NCBI GenBank assembly: GCA_964653485.1
Contig: CAZZFF010000007.1
Span: 29,965 to 93,964, forward strand
From: CAVQND01 sp964653485
GTDB lineage: Bacteria > Verrucomicrobiota > Verrucomicrobiia > Limisphaerales > UBA8199
DNA length: 64,000 bases
Direction: 5' to 3'
Position numbers and translations under genes: made by a program. The notes beneath the pieces were generated by a model. The model was not told the origin of the DNA. It searched no databases and was given only the letters and a program-made list of their open reading frames with translations. Below, in pieces: positions 1 through 8,611 of the stretch. The first letter of the stretch is position 1. Every line of letters begins with the position of its first letter.

Positions 1-556
1 GAGGAAACGGAAGGCGCACGGGGGGCAATTCCAGTCTGCCATTCCAGACCTGAGGGCCGGTTCCGCGCGCTCGCGGTATGGTCAAGACGCCAGAGAGGCT
101 GTAGTCCCCGTGATTGGTCGGTCCGAAATACCAGATGCCCGTGGGCTGGCACAAATCCAGTTTGGTCTTGTCCTGATAATCCCCGCCGCCGGCAACGGAA
201 ATGGGGAATCGCAGGCTGCCGTCGGGAGGAAGAGCCAGATTGTAAAAGTGGATGCGAATTGTGTCGCGAAAAGCCGGAAATTCAGGTTTCAACTCGACGC
301 CATTTTCGTCGACAACCCGGCACGTGATGTTGGTTGCGGGGTCCATGGCCACATTGAGCAGGACTGTTCCCGCGCGAGGACACGTGTTGCGCAACTCGAG
401 GTAGAGCACGATTTCCGAGAGTTTGTTGCTGGCGATCAGGCGCGCCTGCAGAAAATGATTCTCCGCCGACCACTCGCCCACCGCCTCCTGGGCCGCGTCG
501 GCGCGCGCCGCCTGAAAGATTGCCATCAGGAACAGAGATAGGATGACGTTTCGCAT
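1..556 (-). CDS. Partial secreted protein of unknown function (3' end outside window)
   Basis: An open frame on the minus strand starts with ATG at 556 and stays open to base 1, so the C-terminus lies outside the window. It begins MRNVILSLFLMAIFQAARADA, a typical Sec signal peptide with likely cleavage after ARA. The mature part is rich in beta-type sequence, for example SEIVLYLELRNTCPRAG and DTIRIHFYNLALPPDG, and looks like an extracytoplasmic beta-sandwich. I recognise no catalytic motif. It is divergent from the GH31 gene at 686, leaving about 130 bases that could hold both promoters. Function unknown; the reading frame itself is well supported by its signal peptide and codon pattern. Confidence 0.6.
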   Translation of the reverse strand, partial: MRNVILSLFLMAIFQAARADAAQEAVGEWSAENHFLQARLIASNKLSEIVLYLELRNTCPRAGTVLLNVAMDPATNITCRVVDENGVELKPEFPAFRDTIRIHFYNLALPPDGSLRFPISVAGGGDYQDKTKLDLCQPTGIWYFGPTNHGDYSLSGVLTIPRARGTGPQVWNGRLELPPVRLPFP

Positions 557-685
557 AGGGCATCAGGTCCAGCGCTGTTTATACGGGCATTGATATTGGT
601 TAGTCTATTGAGCCGGAAAGTCAAGAGTTGGGGCGGGCGGGCATCCGTGTGGACACCTGACCTGGTTTAGGTTAACAATCCCGGC

Positions 686-3211
686 GTGATCGCCACGGCA
701 TACTATTGTGTCCAGCGTTTCTTCAGCCTGAACCTAGGCCGCAAGGCCCTTGCGCTCGGTGTTAAGGATGAGGCAGGCCCATCCGCCGGAACGGTCGGGT
801 TTGTCCTGGGTCTGCTTTTGCTCCTGCAAAGTTCTCTGGGCATCCAGGGGAAGGCGGTCGATATCAGCCTGGCCAACGGCGACGTGCTGCGCATCGAGGC
901 AGTCACTCCGAGCATCTTTCGGGTGCGGTTGGCGGCGGATGGACGGTTCGAGCCGTCGTTGATGGAACGGTACGGGATCGTAAGAAGTGACTGGCCCGCC
1001 GCCGACTCGACCACGCACGCGGAGGCTGGAAGCACAACCATCGAGACGGCAGCCGGCTCGTTGTCCGCACGCGCACAGGACGGTCGGTTGCAGTTGCGCG
1101 GACGCGGGGGAGAAATCCTCTGCGACCAGATTCTGCCGCAACCCACGCGCTGGAGCGAGGCAGAGCTTCAGGCGTTCAAAAAGCGCCAGGCTTCCCTTGC
1201 CGACTATTTTCGCGGTGAAGAGCGCAAGGAAGGACAGGTCCAGATCATCGGGAGCGCCGCCCCTGACAAGACGCGCTACTCCGACGTGATGCACGAGTTC
1301 TTTCTGCCGACGAACTCTTTCGGGGCGGTGTTCAGCCTGCGAGCGGACGAGCGTTTGTACGGGCTGGGCACGGCCTCCTCCAAGCGCCTCCAGTTGCGGG
1401 GGCACGGCTACCGGCTCTGGACTCAGTATCGCGGCAACTTCGGATACCACGGCCAGGCGGATTGGGAGCAGACCGAAGGGCCGATCCCGTTGCTGCTGAG
1501 CACCGGCGGTTGGGGCGTCTTCGTCAACACCTCCTGGGTTCACTATTATGACCTGGGCCGCTACGAGGCCGACCGGGCGTTGTTTTGGGGACCGGGCGGT
1601 CCCTTGGATTTCTACCTGCTGGTCGGCGATTCGCTGCCCAAGCTCATCGAGCTATACACCGAAATCACCGGCAGGCCCCGCTTGTTGCCGGAGTTTGCTT
1701 ATGGGCTTACGTATGTCAGCCAGATCACCCAAAACGAGCATGAGATCCTGAATGATAGCCGGCTGTTCCGCGAGAAGGGGATTCCTTGCGATATCATGGG
1801 GATCGAGCCGCAGTGGATGAAGAAGAATTACGACTCTTCCCACGGAAAGGAATGGAACCCCGACAAATTCTACATCCCGGATTGGATGGGGCCGGACTCC
1901 AAGGACGGGACCTTCATCGGGGGCTTGGACCGGACGGGTTTCAAACTGTCACTTTGGCTGGTCTGCGCCGATGATCTTACGATGGAGGAGGAACGGCAGG
2001 TTGCCATCCGTGAAGGGCGAGGCAACGGATTCCCGAAGGAGCCGGACGCCTGGTTCAATCACCTGAGGAAATTCGTGAGGAACGGCGCGCGGTGCTTCAA
2101 AATGGACCCTGAAAACCTGATCCAGGAGCACCCCGGCAGGAAGTACTACAACGGGCGCGGCGACTTGGAGAACCACAACCTCACCCAGGTCCTTTATCAC
2201 AAGCAAATGTGCGTCGGCTACGAGGACTTTGCCAAACAACGGGCCATGAACCATTACTGCGCCGCCTACGCCGGGGTCCAGCACTGGGGCGCTACGACGA
2301 TGGGCGACAACGGCGGAGGCCCCAAGGCCCTGGTGTGGATGCTCAATTACGGCATGAGCGGCCATATAAATACCTCGTGCGACATGGAGACCCAGGGGCC
2401 GGGCCTTCACTTCGGCTTCCTCCAGCCCTGGAGCCAGCACAACAACTGGGCTTATGCCTCCCAACCCTGGTTTCTGGGCAAGCAAGCCGAAGCGATGTAC
2501 CGCGATTACGCCCGGCTGCGCTATTCGCTGCTGCCTTACATCTATTCCGCCGCGCACGCCGGCTATCTCACCTCGATGCCTATTCTCCGACCGATGCCGC
2601 TTGCGTATCCCGGCGACCTCAAGCTCGCCGATTGCCTCACCGAGTACATGCTCGGGGACAGCCTGCTGGTCGCCGCGTTTACAGACAGGGTCTATTTGCC
2701 CGCCGGCCGTTGGATCGATTATTGGACCGGGGCGGAGTTCGAGGGGCCAAGAGAGATGCCGTGCGTTTTTCCCGCGAACCGGGCCGGTGGATTGTTCATC
2801 AAGGCGGGCGCCATCATCCCCTACTGGCCGGAAATGGACTTCGTCGGCGAGCAACCCTTTAGCTCCCTCAAACTCCATGTTTACCCGCAGGGCAAGAGCG
2901 ACTACACCCTTTACGAAGACGACGGCAATTCTCTGGCTTACCTGAGCGGCGCGGTGGCGGTGACGCGGATTCGTTGCGAAGCCGGTCCCGGGGCCGCGAC
3001 CCTCACAATCGAGCCCCGTCATGGAACTTACGACCGCATGCCTCAGCAGCGCGATTTCGAGGTGTGGATTCACTCGAACCCGGCCCGGAAACTCGCCGTG
3101 AACGGGAGCCAGGCCGCCGTGAATTACGATGCGACAGCCAAGGCGACGCGCATCGCCGTGAAGGAAGATCCCGCGCGGAAGACCGCGATTCGCATTGAGT
3201 GCGAGTTCTGA
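686..3211 (+). CDS. Glycoside hydrolase family 31 (alpha-glucosidase/alpha-xylosidase type), secreted
   Basis: This 841-residue protein has the GH31 layout. An N-terminal beta domain around residues 55-330 contains DERLYGLGTASSKRLQLRG. The TIM barrel carries GARCFKMDPENL, with D474 as the expected nucleophile, and ATTMGDNGGGP, with D541 as the expected acid/base in the GDN motif. C-terminal beta domains include the family feature LYEDDGNSLAY. A hydrophobic stretch near residues 37-52 (FVLGLLLLLQSSLGIQG) could be a signal peptide if translation starts further downstream, since the first 30 residues look poor as a leader. Retaining hydrolysis of alpha-linked glucose or xylose is the family activity; the exact substrate cannot be read. 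The next gene starts close behind on the same strand. Confidence 0.85.
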   Translation: MIATAYYCVQRFFSLNLGRKALALGVKDEAGPSAGTVGFVLGLLLLLQSSLGIQGKAVDISLANGDVLRIEAVTPSIFRVRLAADGRFEPSLMERYGIVRSDWPAADSTTHAEAGSTTIETAAGSLSARAQDGRLQLRGRGGEILCDQILPQPTRWSEAELQAFKKRQASLADYFRGEERKEGQVQIIGSAAPDKTRYSDVMHEFFLPTNSFGAVFSLRADERLYGLGTASSKRLQLRGHGYRLWTQYRGNFGYHGQADWEQTEGPIPLLLSTGGWGVFVNTSWVHYYDLGRYEADRALFWGPGGPLDFYLLVGDSLPKLIELYTEITGRPRLLPEFAYGLTYVSQITQNEHEILNDSRLFREKGIPCDIMGIEPQWMKKNYDSSHGKEWNPDKFYIPDWMGPDSKDGTFIGGLDRTGFKLSLWLVCADDLTMEEERQVAIREGRGNGFPKEPDAWFNHLRKFVRNGARCFKMDPENLIQEHPGRKYYNGRGDLENHNLTQVLYHKQMCVGYEDFAKQRAMNHYCAAYAGVQHWGATTMGDNGGGPKALVWMLNYGMSGHINTSCDMETQGPGLHFGFLQPWSQHNNWAYASQPWFLGKQAEAMYRDYARLRYSLLPYIYSAAHAGYLTSMPILRPMPLAYPGDLKLADCLTEYMLGDSLLVAAFTDRVYLPAGRWIDYWTGAEFEGPREMPCVFPANRAGGLFIKAGAIIPYWPEMDFVGEQPFSSLKLHVYPQGKSDYTLYEDDGNSLAYLSGAVAVTRIRCEAGPGAATLTIEPRHGTYDRMPQQRDFEVWIHSNPARKLAVNGSQAAVNYDATAKATRIAVKEDPARKTAIRIECEF

Positions 3212-3284
3212 CGACCCGCAAAGGTCTTGTGGGGTCCGAAATGCGGCCATGCGGGATTCTGCGGCTCCTTTGCGATTGACGCGA

Positions 3285-5459
3285 ATGTCCCCGCTTGCTG
3301 CAATCCTCAGACGATTGCAAACAGGCGCCACATTTGCCCCGCGAGAGTTGGCCTGCGTGGTTCACACGCCCAGGCGGCCCGCGCACGTCCCGCGCCCCTG
3401 TGGGGCGTGGTTCCTCGGCGTGGTTCTCCTGTTGAGCGCCGCATTGGAGGGCTGGTCCGGCAGCATCGCCGAAAGACAGCAAGCTCTCGACGAATGGCGC
3501 AACCTGACGGCGCCCACCGCCTCGCCTCCGAGGGTGTTCGTCAAAGGTGACACCATTCTCCTTTGTTTTTCCACCCCGACGGGCGTCGAGGCATTCAGCG
3601 CGAACTGGCATCGGGTGCGGATTCCCACTCCCAACTACAAAGTCAACTGCGAGGTGTTGCGTTGGGACCAGAAACTGCCTCGGATGCCGGCTGGGGCGCG
3701 ACACTGGCGCGAGGCGGTCGTCATCGCCGGCGGTGAATGGCGTCGGATGGCCACCGACCTCATCGCTCAACTCACGCCCGCCACGCCGGGCAACGGGGCT
3801 TGCTACCAGGCATTCCTGGCTGATGACATCTTATACCGCGACCGGCAGGGCAATCCCCGGGTCGCGGCCCGGGGCGAGCAACCGGCCGGTATTGAAATCG
3901 AACATCGTTTTTCCACCGAGGAGACCCTGGACTCCCTGGCACGGCTGGTGGACGAGCACCTGGCGCGGAGTCATCCCGGGGGCATGCTCTTCCTCCTTAT
4001 GGCTCCCGACGCCAACCGCGTCGCGCAACCGCTGCTGCTGGACCGGCAGCGCCGCCGCTGCTACTGGCTCACACCCGCCGCTCTTTACGACAACACCGAC
4101 CGCGGCCTGAGCCTGGCGGTGACCGCCCAGGGCCTGAGCGCGCTCTTGCTGCAAGCGCACGGCGAGGCGCTGCTCAAGAATCCCATCTCCAGCATGGCGC
4201 GCCTGGCCGACCTCGGCCTCGACACGCTCGTCCGGTTCCTCCGGATGCCCTTGCCTAAGTCGGGCCAGGCCCCTCCCCCCCTGGCCGAAAACGCCCAGCC
4301 CATGGACCTCGCCCAATGGGAAGAGTGGTTGGATCGGTACACCGGCACACTGCGCGAGGAGGGCTCGATGCGCCTGCTCATCGACGGCGACCGCTTCTTC
4401 GACCGTCTCCACCAGGCCATCGCCGACGCCACCAACCATATCAGTTTCGAGATTTATATCTTTGACAGAGATGACGCCGCCGTCGCCGTCGCCGACCAAC
4501 TCAAGGAGCGGTCTCGGACGATCCCGGTCAAGATCATCATGGACCGCATGGGCAGCATCGGGGCGGGCATTCACCCGCCCGCCACACCGATGCCCCAGGA
4601 CTTCACGGCCCCCACTTCCATGCTGAGTTACTTGCGCCAGGATTCCCGCGTGCAAGCCCGGTCGTTTCTTAACCCCTGGCTTTCGGCGGACCATTCCAAG
4701 GTGCTGCTGATCGACGGCGCCTGCGCGTGGCTGGGCGGGATGAACCTCGGCCGCAAATACCGCTACGAGTGGCATGACCTCATGGTCGAGGTCCACGGAC
4801 CCGTGGTCGCTTCCCTTGAGGACCGGTTTAAGCGTCATTGGGCCCACGCCGGCCCTCTGGGGGACCTCGCCTACGCAGGGGCGCTGCTCGGCGGCGGTTC
4901 AGCCAAAGAGAGGGCCGCCGCCGCTTGCGCTCCCGGCCCCTGGATACAGGTCCGCCGTTTGCCTACCCATACGGCCTGGAAACCCTTCGCCGCCGCCGTG
5001 CTAGAATCGCTCCACCACGCCCGCAGCTACATCTATGTCGAAGACCCTTACCTGTTCGACAAACGGGTCATCGCCGGCCTGGTCCGCGCCCGGCGGCGCG
5101 GCGTGGACGTGCGCGTCGTCCTGCCGCGTGTCAACGATCTCAAGCCGGGAGGCCGCAGCAACCTGGTGAACGCCAATTACCTCATCGAGCAAGGGGTGCG
5201 CGTCTATTTCTATCCCGGGATGACCCACGTCAAGGCCCTGCTGGTCGATGGCTGGTCGTGCCTGGGTTCCGGCAACCTGAACCACCTCAGCCTCCGGCTC
5301 AACCAGGAGCAGAACATCGCCACGTCGGACCCGGCCTTTGCCGGGTGCCTCAAGCGTGAACTCTTCGAGGAAGACTTCGCCCGCTCTTCCGAATTGACGG
5401 AACCGGTCTCGCTCGAATGGATGGACGTGCTCGCCGACCTTGTGCTCGAAAACTTCTAA
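3285..5459 (+). CDS. Phospholipase D/cardiolipin synthase-like protein with two HKD motifs and a novel N-terminal region
   Basis: The C-terminal half holds two PLD-type catalytic motifs: HSKVLLIDGACAWLGGMN (H about residue 470 from this start) and HVKALLVDGWSCLGSGNLN (H about 648). Each is H-x-K-x4-D followed by a GG/GSGN loop, as in cardiolipin synthases. The hydrophobic segment AWFLGVVLLLSAAL near the N-terminus is a signal anchor. About 320 residues between it and the PLD core match no family I know. Upstream ATG at 3195 (overlapping the GH31 stop) and GTG at 3352 are alternative starts; the latter would give a neater signal peptide. The likely role is phosphatidyl transfer or hydrolysis at the membrane; the two intact motifs make PLD chemistry likely, the substrate unknown. 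Confidence 0.75.
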   Translation: MSPLAAILRRLQTGATFAPRELACVVHTPRRPAHVPRPCGAWFLGVVLLLSAALEGWSGSIAERQQALDEWRNLTAPTASPPRVFVKGDTILLCFSTPTGVEAFSANWHRVRIPTPNYKVNCEVLRWDQKLPRMPAGARHWREAVVIAGGEWRRMATDLIAQLTPATPGNGACYQAFLADDILYRDRQGNPRVAARGEQPAGIEIEHRFSTEETLDSLARLVDEHLARSHPGGMLFLLMAPDANRVAQPLLLDRQRRRCYWLTPAALYDNTDRGLSLAVTAQGLSALLLQAHGEALLKNPISSMARLADLGLDTLVRFLRMPLPKSGQAPPPLAENAQPMDLAQWEEWLDRYTGTLREEGSMRLLIDGDRFFDRLHQAIADATNHISFEIYIFDRDDAAVAVADQLKERSRTIPVKIIMDRMGSIGAGIHPPATPMPQDFTAPTSMLSYLRQDSRVQARSFLNPWLSADHSKVLLIDGACAWLGGMNLGRKYRYEWHDLMVEVHGPVVASLEDRFKRHWAHAGPLGDLAYAGALLGGGSAKERAAAACAPGPWIQVRRLPTHTAWKPFAAAVLESLHHARSYIYVEDPYLFDKRVIAGLVRARRRGVDVRVVLPRVNDLKPGGRSNLVNANYLIEQGVRVYFYPGMTHVKALLVDGWSCLGSGNLNHLSLRLNQEQNIATSDPAFAGCLKRELFEEDFARSSELTEPVSLEWMDVLADLVLENF

Positions 5460-5469
5460 CAGCCGCGCC

Positions 5470-5943
5470 ATGACAATTCACATCACCCGGGCTGAAAGTC
5501 CCTCTCAGATTGACGAGGTTCGCGTCCTGTTTCGGGAGTATGAGCGGCATCTTCGCGTGAATCTTTGCTTTCAGAGTTTCGAGGCGGAATTGGCGGGCCT
5601 GCCCGGCAGCTACGCTCTTCCCGGAGGGGCGCTGCTCATCGCAATGGACGGAGACCGGGCCGCCGGGTGCGCGGCCCTGCGCAAGTTCGCTGACGGCGTC
5701 GGCGAGATGAAGCGGCTTTTCGTCCGCCCGGAGCACCGCGGACAGGGCGCCGGCAGGGCGCTGGCAGTCCGCGTGCTCGAAGAGGCGGTTGGCGCGGGCT
5801 ACACCCGGATGCGCCTGGACACCCTTGCCAGGCTCAAAGAGGCCATGAGCCTCTATCAGTCTCTCGGGTTCAAACCGATCCAGCCGTACCGCTTCAACCC
5901 GCTGGAGGATGTCGTCTATTTGGAGTTGGCCTTGACCCGGTAA
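5470..5943 (+). CDS. GNAT family N-acetyltransferase
   Basis: A 157-residue single-domain acetyltransferase. The acetyl-CoA binding motif A is visible as MKRLFVRPEHRGQGAGRAL, matching the V-x-P-x-x-R-G-x-G-x-G/A pattern, and motif B follows as MSLYQSLGFKPIQPY. The start is taken at ATG 5470, ten bases after the stop of the PLD-like gene, since the residues further upstream in frame lie inside that gene. Close spacing suggests co-transcription with it. The acceptor substrate is unknown. Family assignment is secure; physiological role is not. Confidence 0.85.
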   Translation: MTIHITRAESPSQIDEVRVLFREYERHLRVNLCFQSFEAELAGLPGSYALPGGALLIAMDGDRAAGCAALRKFADGVGEMKRLFVRPEHRGQGAGRALAVRVLEEAVGAGYTRMRLDTLARLKEAMSLYQSLGFKPIQPYRFNPLEDVVYLELALTR

Positions 5944-5958
5944 TGCCGGACCGACTCC

Positions 5959-6873
5959 TTGAGGCTCATTGTGCGCGAACACCCCTCGGAAACACAGGCT
6001 CCAGTCCAGGCGCCGCAAGAGGTTTTGCTCGCCGAGCGCGTCGTTGAGGCGGCGTTGCGGCAACAGCCTCTGCTGCGCGGCTTGATGGCGACGGGGGCGG
6101 CCTATTTGCCCCGGCGCGCGGGCGTGCTGTTCCGCAACTCCAAGCCGCCTTTGCGCGCCACTTTCCTTTATTGCGTGAAGGGAGGCGGTTGGTGCGAAAT
6201 CGGCGGCCACCTCCGCACCGTTCGCTCCGGCGAATTGGTGGTCCTTCCCCCGGACCTCCCGCACACCTGCGCGGCGCAGGCCTCGATTCCATGGACTGTG
6301 CATTGCGTCCATGCCGCGGGCGCCAATGTCCCGCATTACATCGAGGCCTTGGGCGTTTCCGCCCGCGCCCCTTCGCTCTGGGTCGGCGAGGACATGCAAC
6401 TGAGGCGGCTGTTCAGCGAGATACTCGAAGCCCTGGAGCGCGGGCCCGCCTTTGCCAATCTCCTCCAGGCATCCCATGCCCTCGGGTATCTCTTGGCCTC
6501 GTTGATTCGCCGGGACGAGCGCGCGCCGGATTCTTCCGACACCGCCAAGAAGGTGGCCGAGGCGATCGTTTACATGAGCCAGCACTTGGACGAGGCCCTT
6601 CGGGTGAGCCACCTTGCCCGCCTGGCCAACCTCTCGGCCACCCACTTCAGCGTCTTGTTCAAGGAGCAGACCGGCTGCTCGCCCCGCGATTACCTGCACC
6701 TGGTTCGCATCCACCACGCATGTCAATTGCTCCGCGACACCTCGCTCCAGGTAAAGGAGATTGCCGCCCGGCTCGGCTACCGGGACCCGTTTCATTTCTC
6801 CAGGCAGTTCAAAACCTTTCAGGGACTCTCCCCGAGCCAATTCCGGCAGTCGAAGATTCCTTCATGCGGTTAG
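5959..6873 (+). CDS. AraC-family transcriptional regulator
   Basis: A cupin-like N-terminal sensor domain contains VKGGGWCEIGGHLRTVRSGE and VLPPDLPHTCAAQ, the usual sugar or effector-binding jelly roll with P-H. It is followed by a C-terminal double helix-turn-helix, with first HTH HLARLANLSATHFSVLFKEQ and second VKEIAARLGYRDPFHFSRQF. The frame begins with TTG at 5959; GTG at 5971 is an equally plausible start. It ends 48 bases before mtaB on the same strand, so it may control that gene, which is inference from position only. No binding site is obvious in the short gap. Confidence 0.85.
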   Translation: MRLIVREHPSETQAPVQAPQEVLLAERVVEAALRQQPLLRGLMATGAAYLPRRAGVLFRNSKPPLRATFLYCVKGGGWCEIGGHLRTVRSGELVVLPPDLPHTCAAQASIPWTVHCVHAAGANVPHYIEALGVSARAPSLWVGEDMQLRRLFSEILEALERGPAFANLLQASHALGYLLASLIRRDERAPDSSDTAKKVAEAIVYMSQHLDEALRVSHLARLANLSATHFSVLFKEQTGCSPRDYLHLVRIHHACQLLRDTSLQVKEIAARLGYRDPFHFSRQFKTFQGLSPSQFRQSKIPSCG

Positions 6874-6921
6874 TGAATAAGTCCATTCCTCGCCCGCCTT
6901 GACTGGAATAGCCTTGCCGGC

Positions 6922-8304
6922 ATGAATCGTTTTACCAGTCTGGCGATTTCCAACCCTGCCGAGCTCCGCTTTGGGGTCTCGCCCCATCCGCTGACGACCC
7001 GCGGCGGTCTGCGCATCGGCGGCGGGTTGGTCTATCCGGAACTCAATTTTACCCTGCCGCCGATGACCGTCGAGAGCGCCACGATGCCCGAGGTCCGGAA
7101 CCAATACCGCCAAATCATCTCCGGCGCGCTCGAACGCGCCGCCGAGCTGGAGGCGCCCGGTTTGGTCGTTGAATTTGAAACGCTGCCGCCGATGACGGAA
7201 CACCCGGAGTGGGGAATCGAGTTGACGCGAATCCTTGTGGAGGCCATGGGCCACGCCCGCACCCGTCATGGACTCAAGAGCGTCCTGCGGATTACCCCCA
7301 ACGACACCCGCGAGATGGAACGTCCGCCCTGCATGCGCCGAGGCCCGCTCCTGGAGGCCATGCTGGCCACTTTTGAAGGCTGCGCCGACGCCGGCGCCGA
7401 ACTCCTGAGCATCGAGTCGGTGGGCGGCAAGGAAGTCCACGACGAGGCCCTGATGATGGGGGACGTCCGGGCCGTCCTCTTCGGCCTGTGCGTCCTGGGT
7501 GTGAGGGACATGCGCTTTCTCTGGACGCACCTCCAGCGCATCGCCTCCGCGCGCGGGGTCCATTGCGCCGGGGATACGGCTTGCGGCTTCGGCAACACGG
7601 CCATGGTCATGGCGGAGCAGAAGATGATCCCGCGCGTCTTTGCCGCCGTCGTGCGCGCCATCTCCGCCGTGCGGACCCTGGCCTGCTATGAGGCCGGCGC
7701 GGTCGGCCCCGGCAAAGATTGCGGTTACGAGAACATTATCCTCAAGGCGATTACCGGGTTCCCCATGGCCATGGAGGGCAAGATCGCCGCCTGCGCCCAT
7801 CTCAGTCCCGTGGGCAACATCGCCGCGGCCGCCTGTGACACGTGGAGCAACGAATCGATCCAGAACATCAAGCTCCTCGGCGGCATGGCTCCCACCTGCA
7901 GCCTCGAGCAGCTCATCTACGATTGCCGCCTTATGAACGAGGCCCTGGCCGATGGCCCGGAGGCGGCGCTGCTCTACCGCAAATGGATGGTGGCCTCGGA
8001 TGTCCACCGCGACCCCCAGGCCCTCGTCCTCGCCCCCGAGAGCGCCATCGTCATCGCCCAGGCAATCGTCGCCGCTCCCAACGATTATGCCGCCGGCAGA
8101 GCCGCCGGCCTCGCCGCCCTGCGCCTCATCCGCGATGCCCACTCCAATGGCGCCCTCAAGTTGCCTCCCCGCGAACTCCCTTGGCTCGAACGCCTCCAAA
8201 CCTCACTCGAGACATTGCCTGACGAAGAATCCCGGTTCATCGATCTGATGATGGGGCAGGTGGATACCACACGCTTCCGCGCCGCGGAGTACGACCTGGC
8301 GTAA
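6922..8304 (+). CDS. mtaB: Methanol:corrinoid methyltransferase MtaB homologue
   Basis: The 460-residue protein matches MtaB along its length, with the signature blocks LLSIESVGGKEVH, CAGDTACGFGNTAMV, YEAGAVGPGKDCGYENII and CDTWSNESIQNIK. In the Methanosarcina enzyme, zinc is held by one Glu and two Cys; the equivalents here are E165, C221 and C267 (GPGKDC), all present. MtaB transfers the methyl group of methanol to the cobalt of a partner corrinoid protein (MtaC), which is then demethylated by MtaA or another methyltransferase. Neither mtaC nor mtaA is visible in this window. An AraC regulator lies directly upstream. The true substrate may be methanol or a methyl ether, since bacterial homologues are often uncharacterised. 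Confidence 0.85.
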   Translation: MNRFTSLAISNPAELRFGVSPHPLTTRGGLRIGGGLVYPELNFTLPPMTVESATMPEVRNQYRQIISGALERAAELEAPGLVVEFETLPPMTEHPEWGIELTRILVEAMGHARTRHGLKSVLRITPNDTREMERPPCMRRGPLLEAMLATFEGCADAGAELLSIESVGGKEVHDEALMMGDVRAVLFGLCVLGVRDMRFLWTHLQRIASARGVHCAGDTACGFGNTAMVMAEQKMIPRVFAAVVRAISAVRTLACYEAGAVGPGKDCGYENIILKAITGFPMAMEGKIAACAHLSPVGNIAAAACDTWSNESIQNIKLLGGMAPTCSLEQLIYDCRLMNEALADGPEAALLYRKWMVASDVHRDPQALVLAPESAIVIAQAIVAAPNDYAAGRAAGLAALRLIRDAHSNGALKLPPRELPWLERLQTSLETLPDEESRFIDLMMGQVDTTRFRAAEYDLA

Positions 8305-8499
8305 GGCGGCGGGAATTAATAAGGGTAGCAAGCTGCCTTGGTCTGTTGCTGCCCAGCTTCGTTGCACGCTCGTTACGGATCGTGGATGTGCGCCTCTTTC
8401 GCGCCTCGGCATCGGACAATGCCTCGGCGCCCTAATGCGAAGTTAGTTTTGTCATCGGTGGTCTGGTTGCCGAGTTTTTCCCAGCCTGACCACCCCATG

Positions 8500-8608
8500 T
8501 TATCTTTCAGGGAGGCCTACCCCCTCGCGCAAAGCCTCGATCGCGGTCTGGACCCCCCCACTCTTGACCTTGGCCTCAACAAACTGCTCCCACTTCAATG
8601 CCCGCGAA
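8500..8608 (-). pseudogene. Possible remnant of a ParD/CopG-type antitoxin C-terminus
   Basis: On the minus strand this stretch can be read as SRALKWEQFVEAKVKSGG... ending REGVGLPER and a stop. The pattern F-V-x-x-K-V-x-S-G followed by A-x-E-x-x-R-E-G resembles the C-terminal half of ParD antitoxins. No start codon or toxin gene accompanies it, and the frame runs backwards into the 3' end of the next gene. It sits in an otherwise empty 307-base gap (8305-8611). Weak evidence: a short pattern match only. Confidence 0.25.
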
Positions 8609-8611
8609 CCT

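Noticed and set aside
1949..3331. Long open frame on the minus strand opposite the GH31 gene (also 14139-15185, 22435-23655 and 39266-41146)
   Set aside because: They lie antisense to clearly real genes, have Arg/Gly/His-rich shadow composition and match no family.
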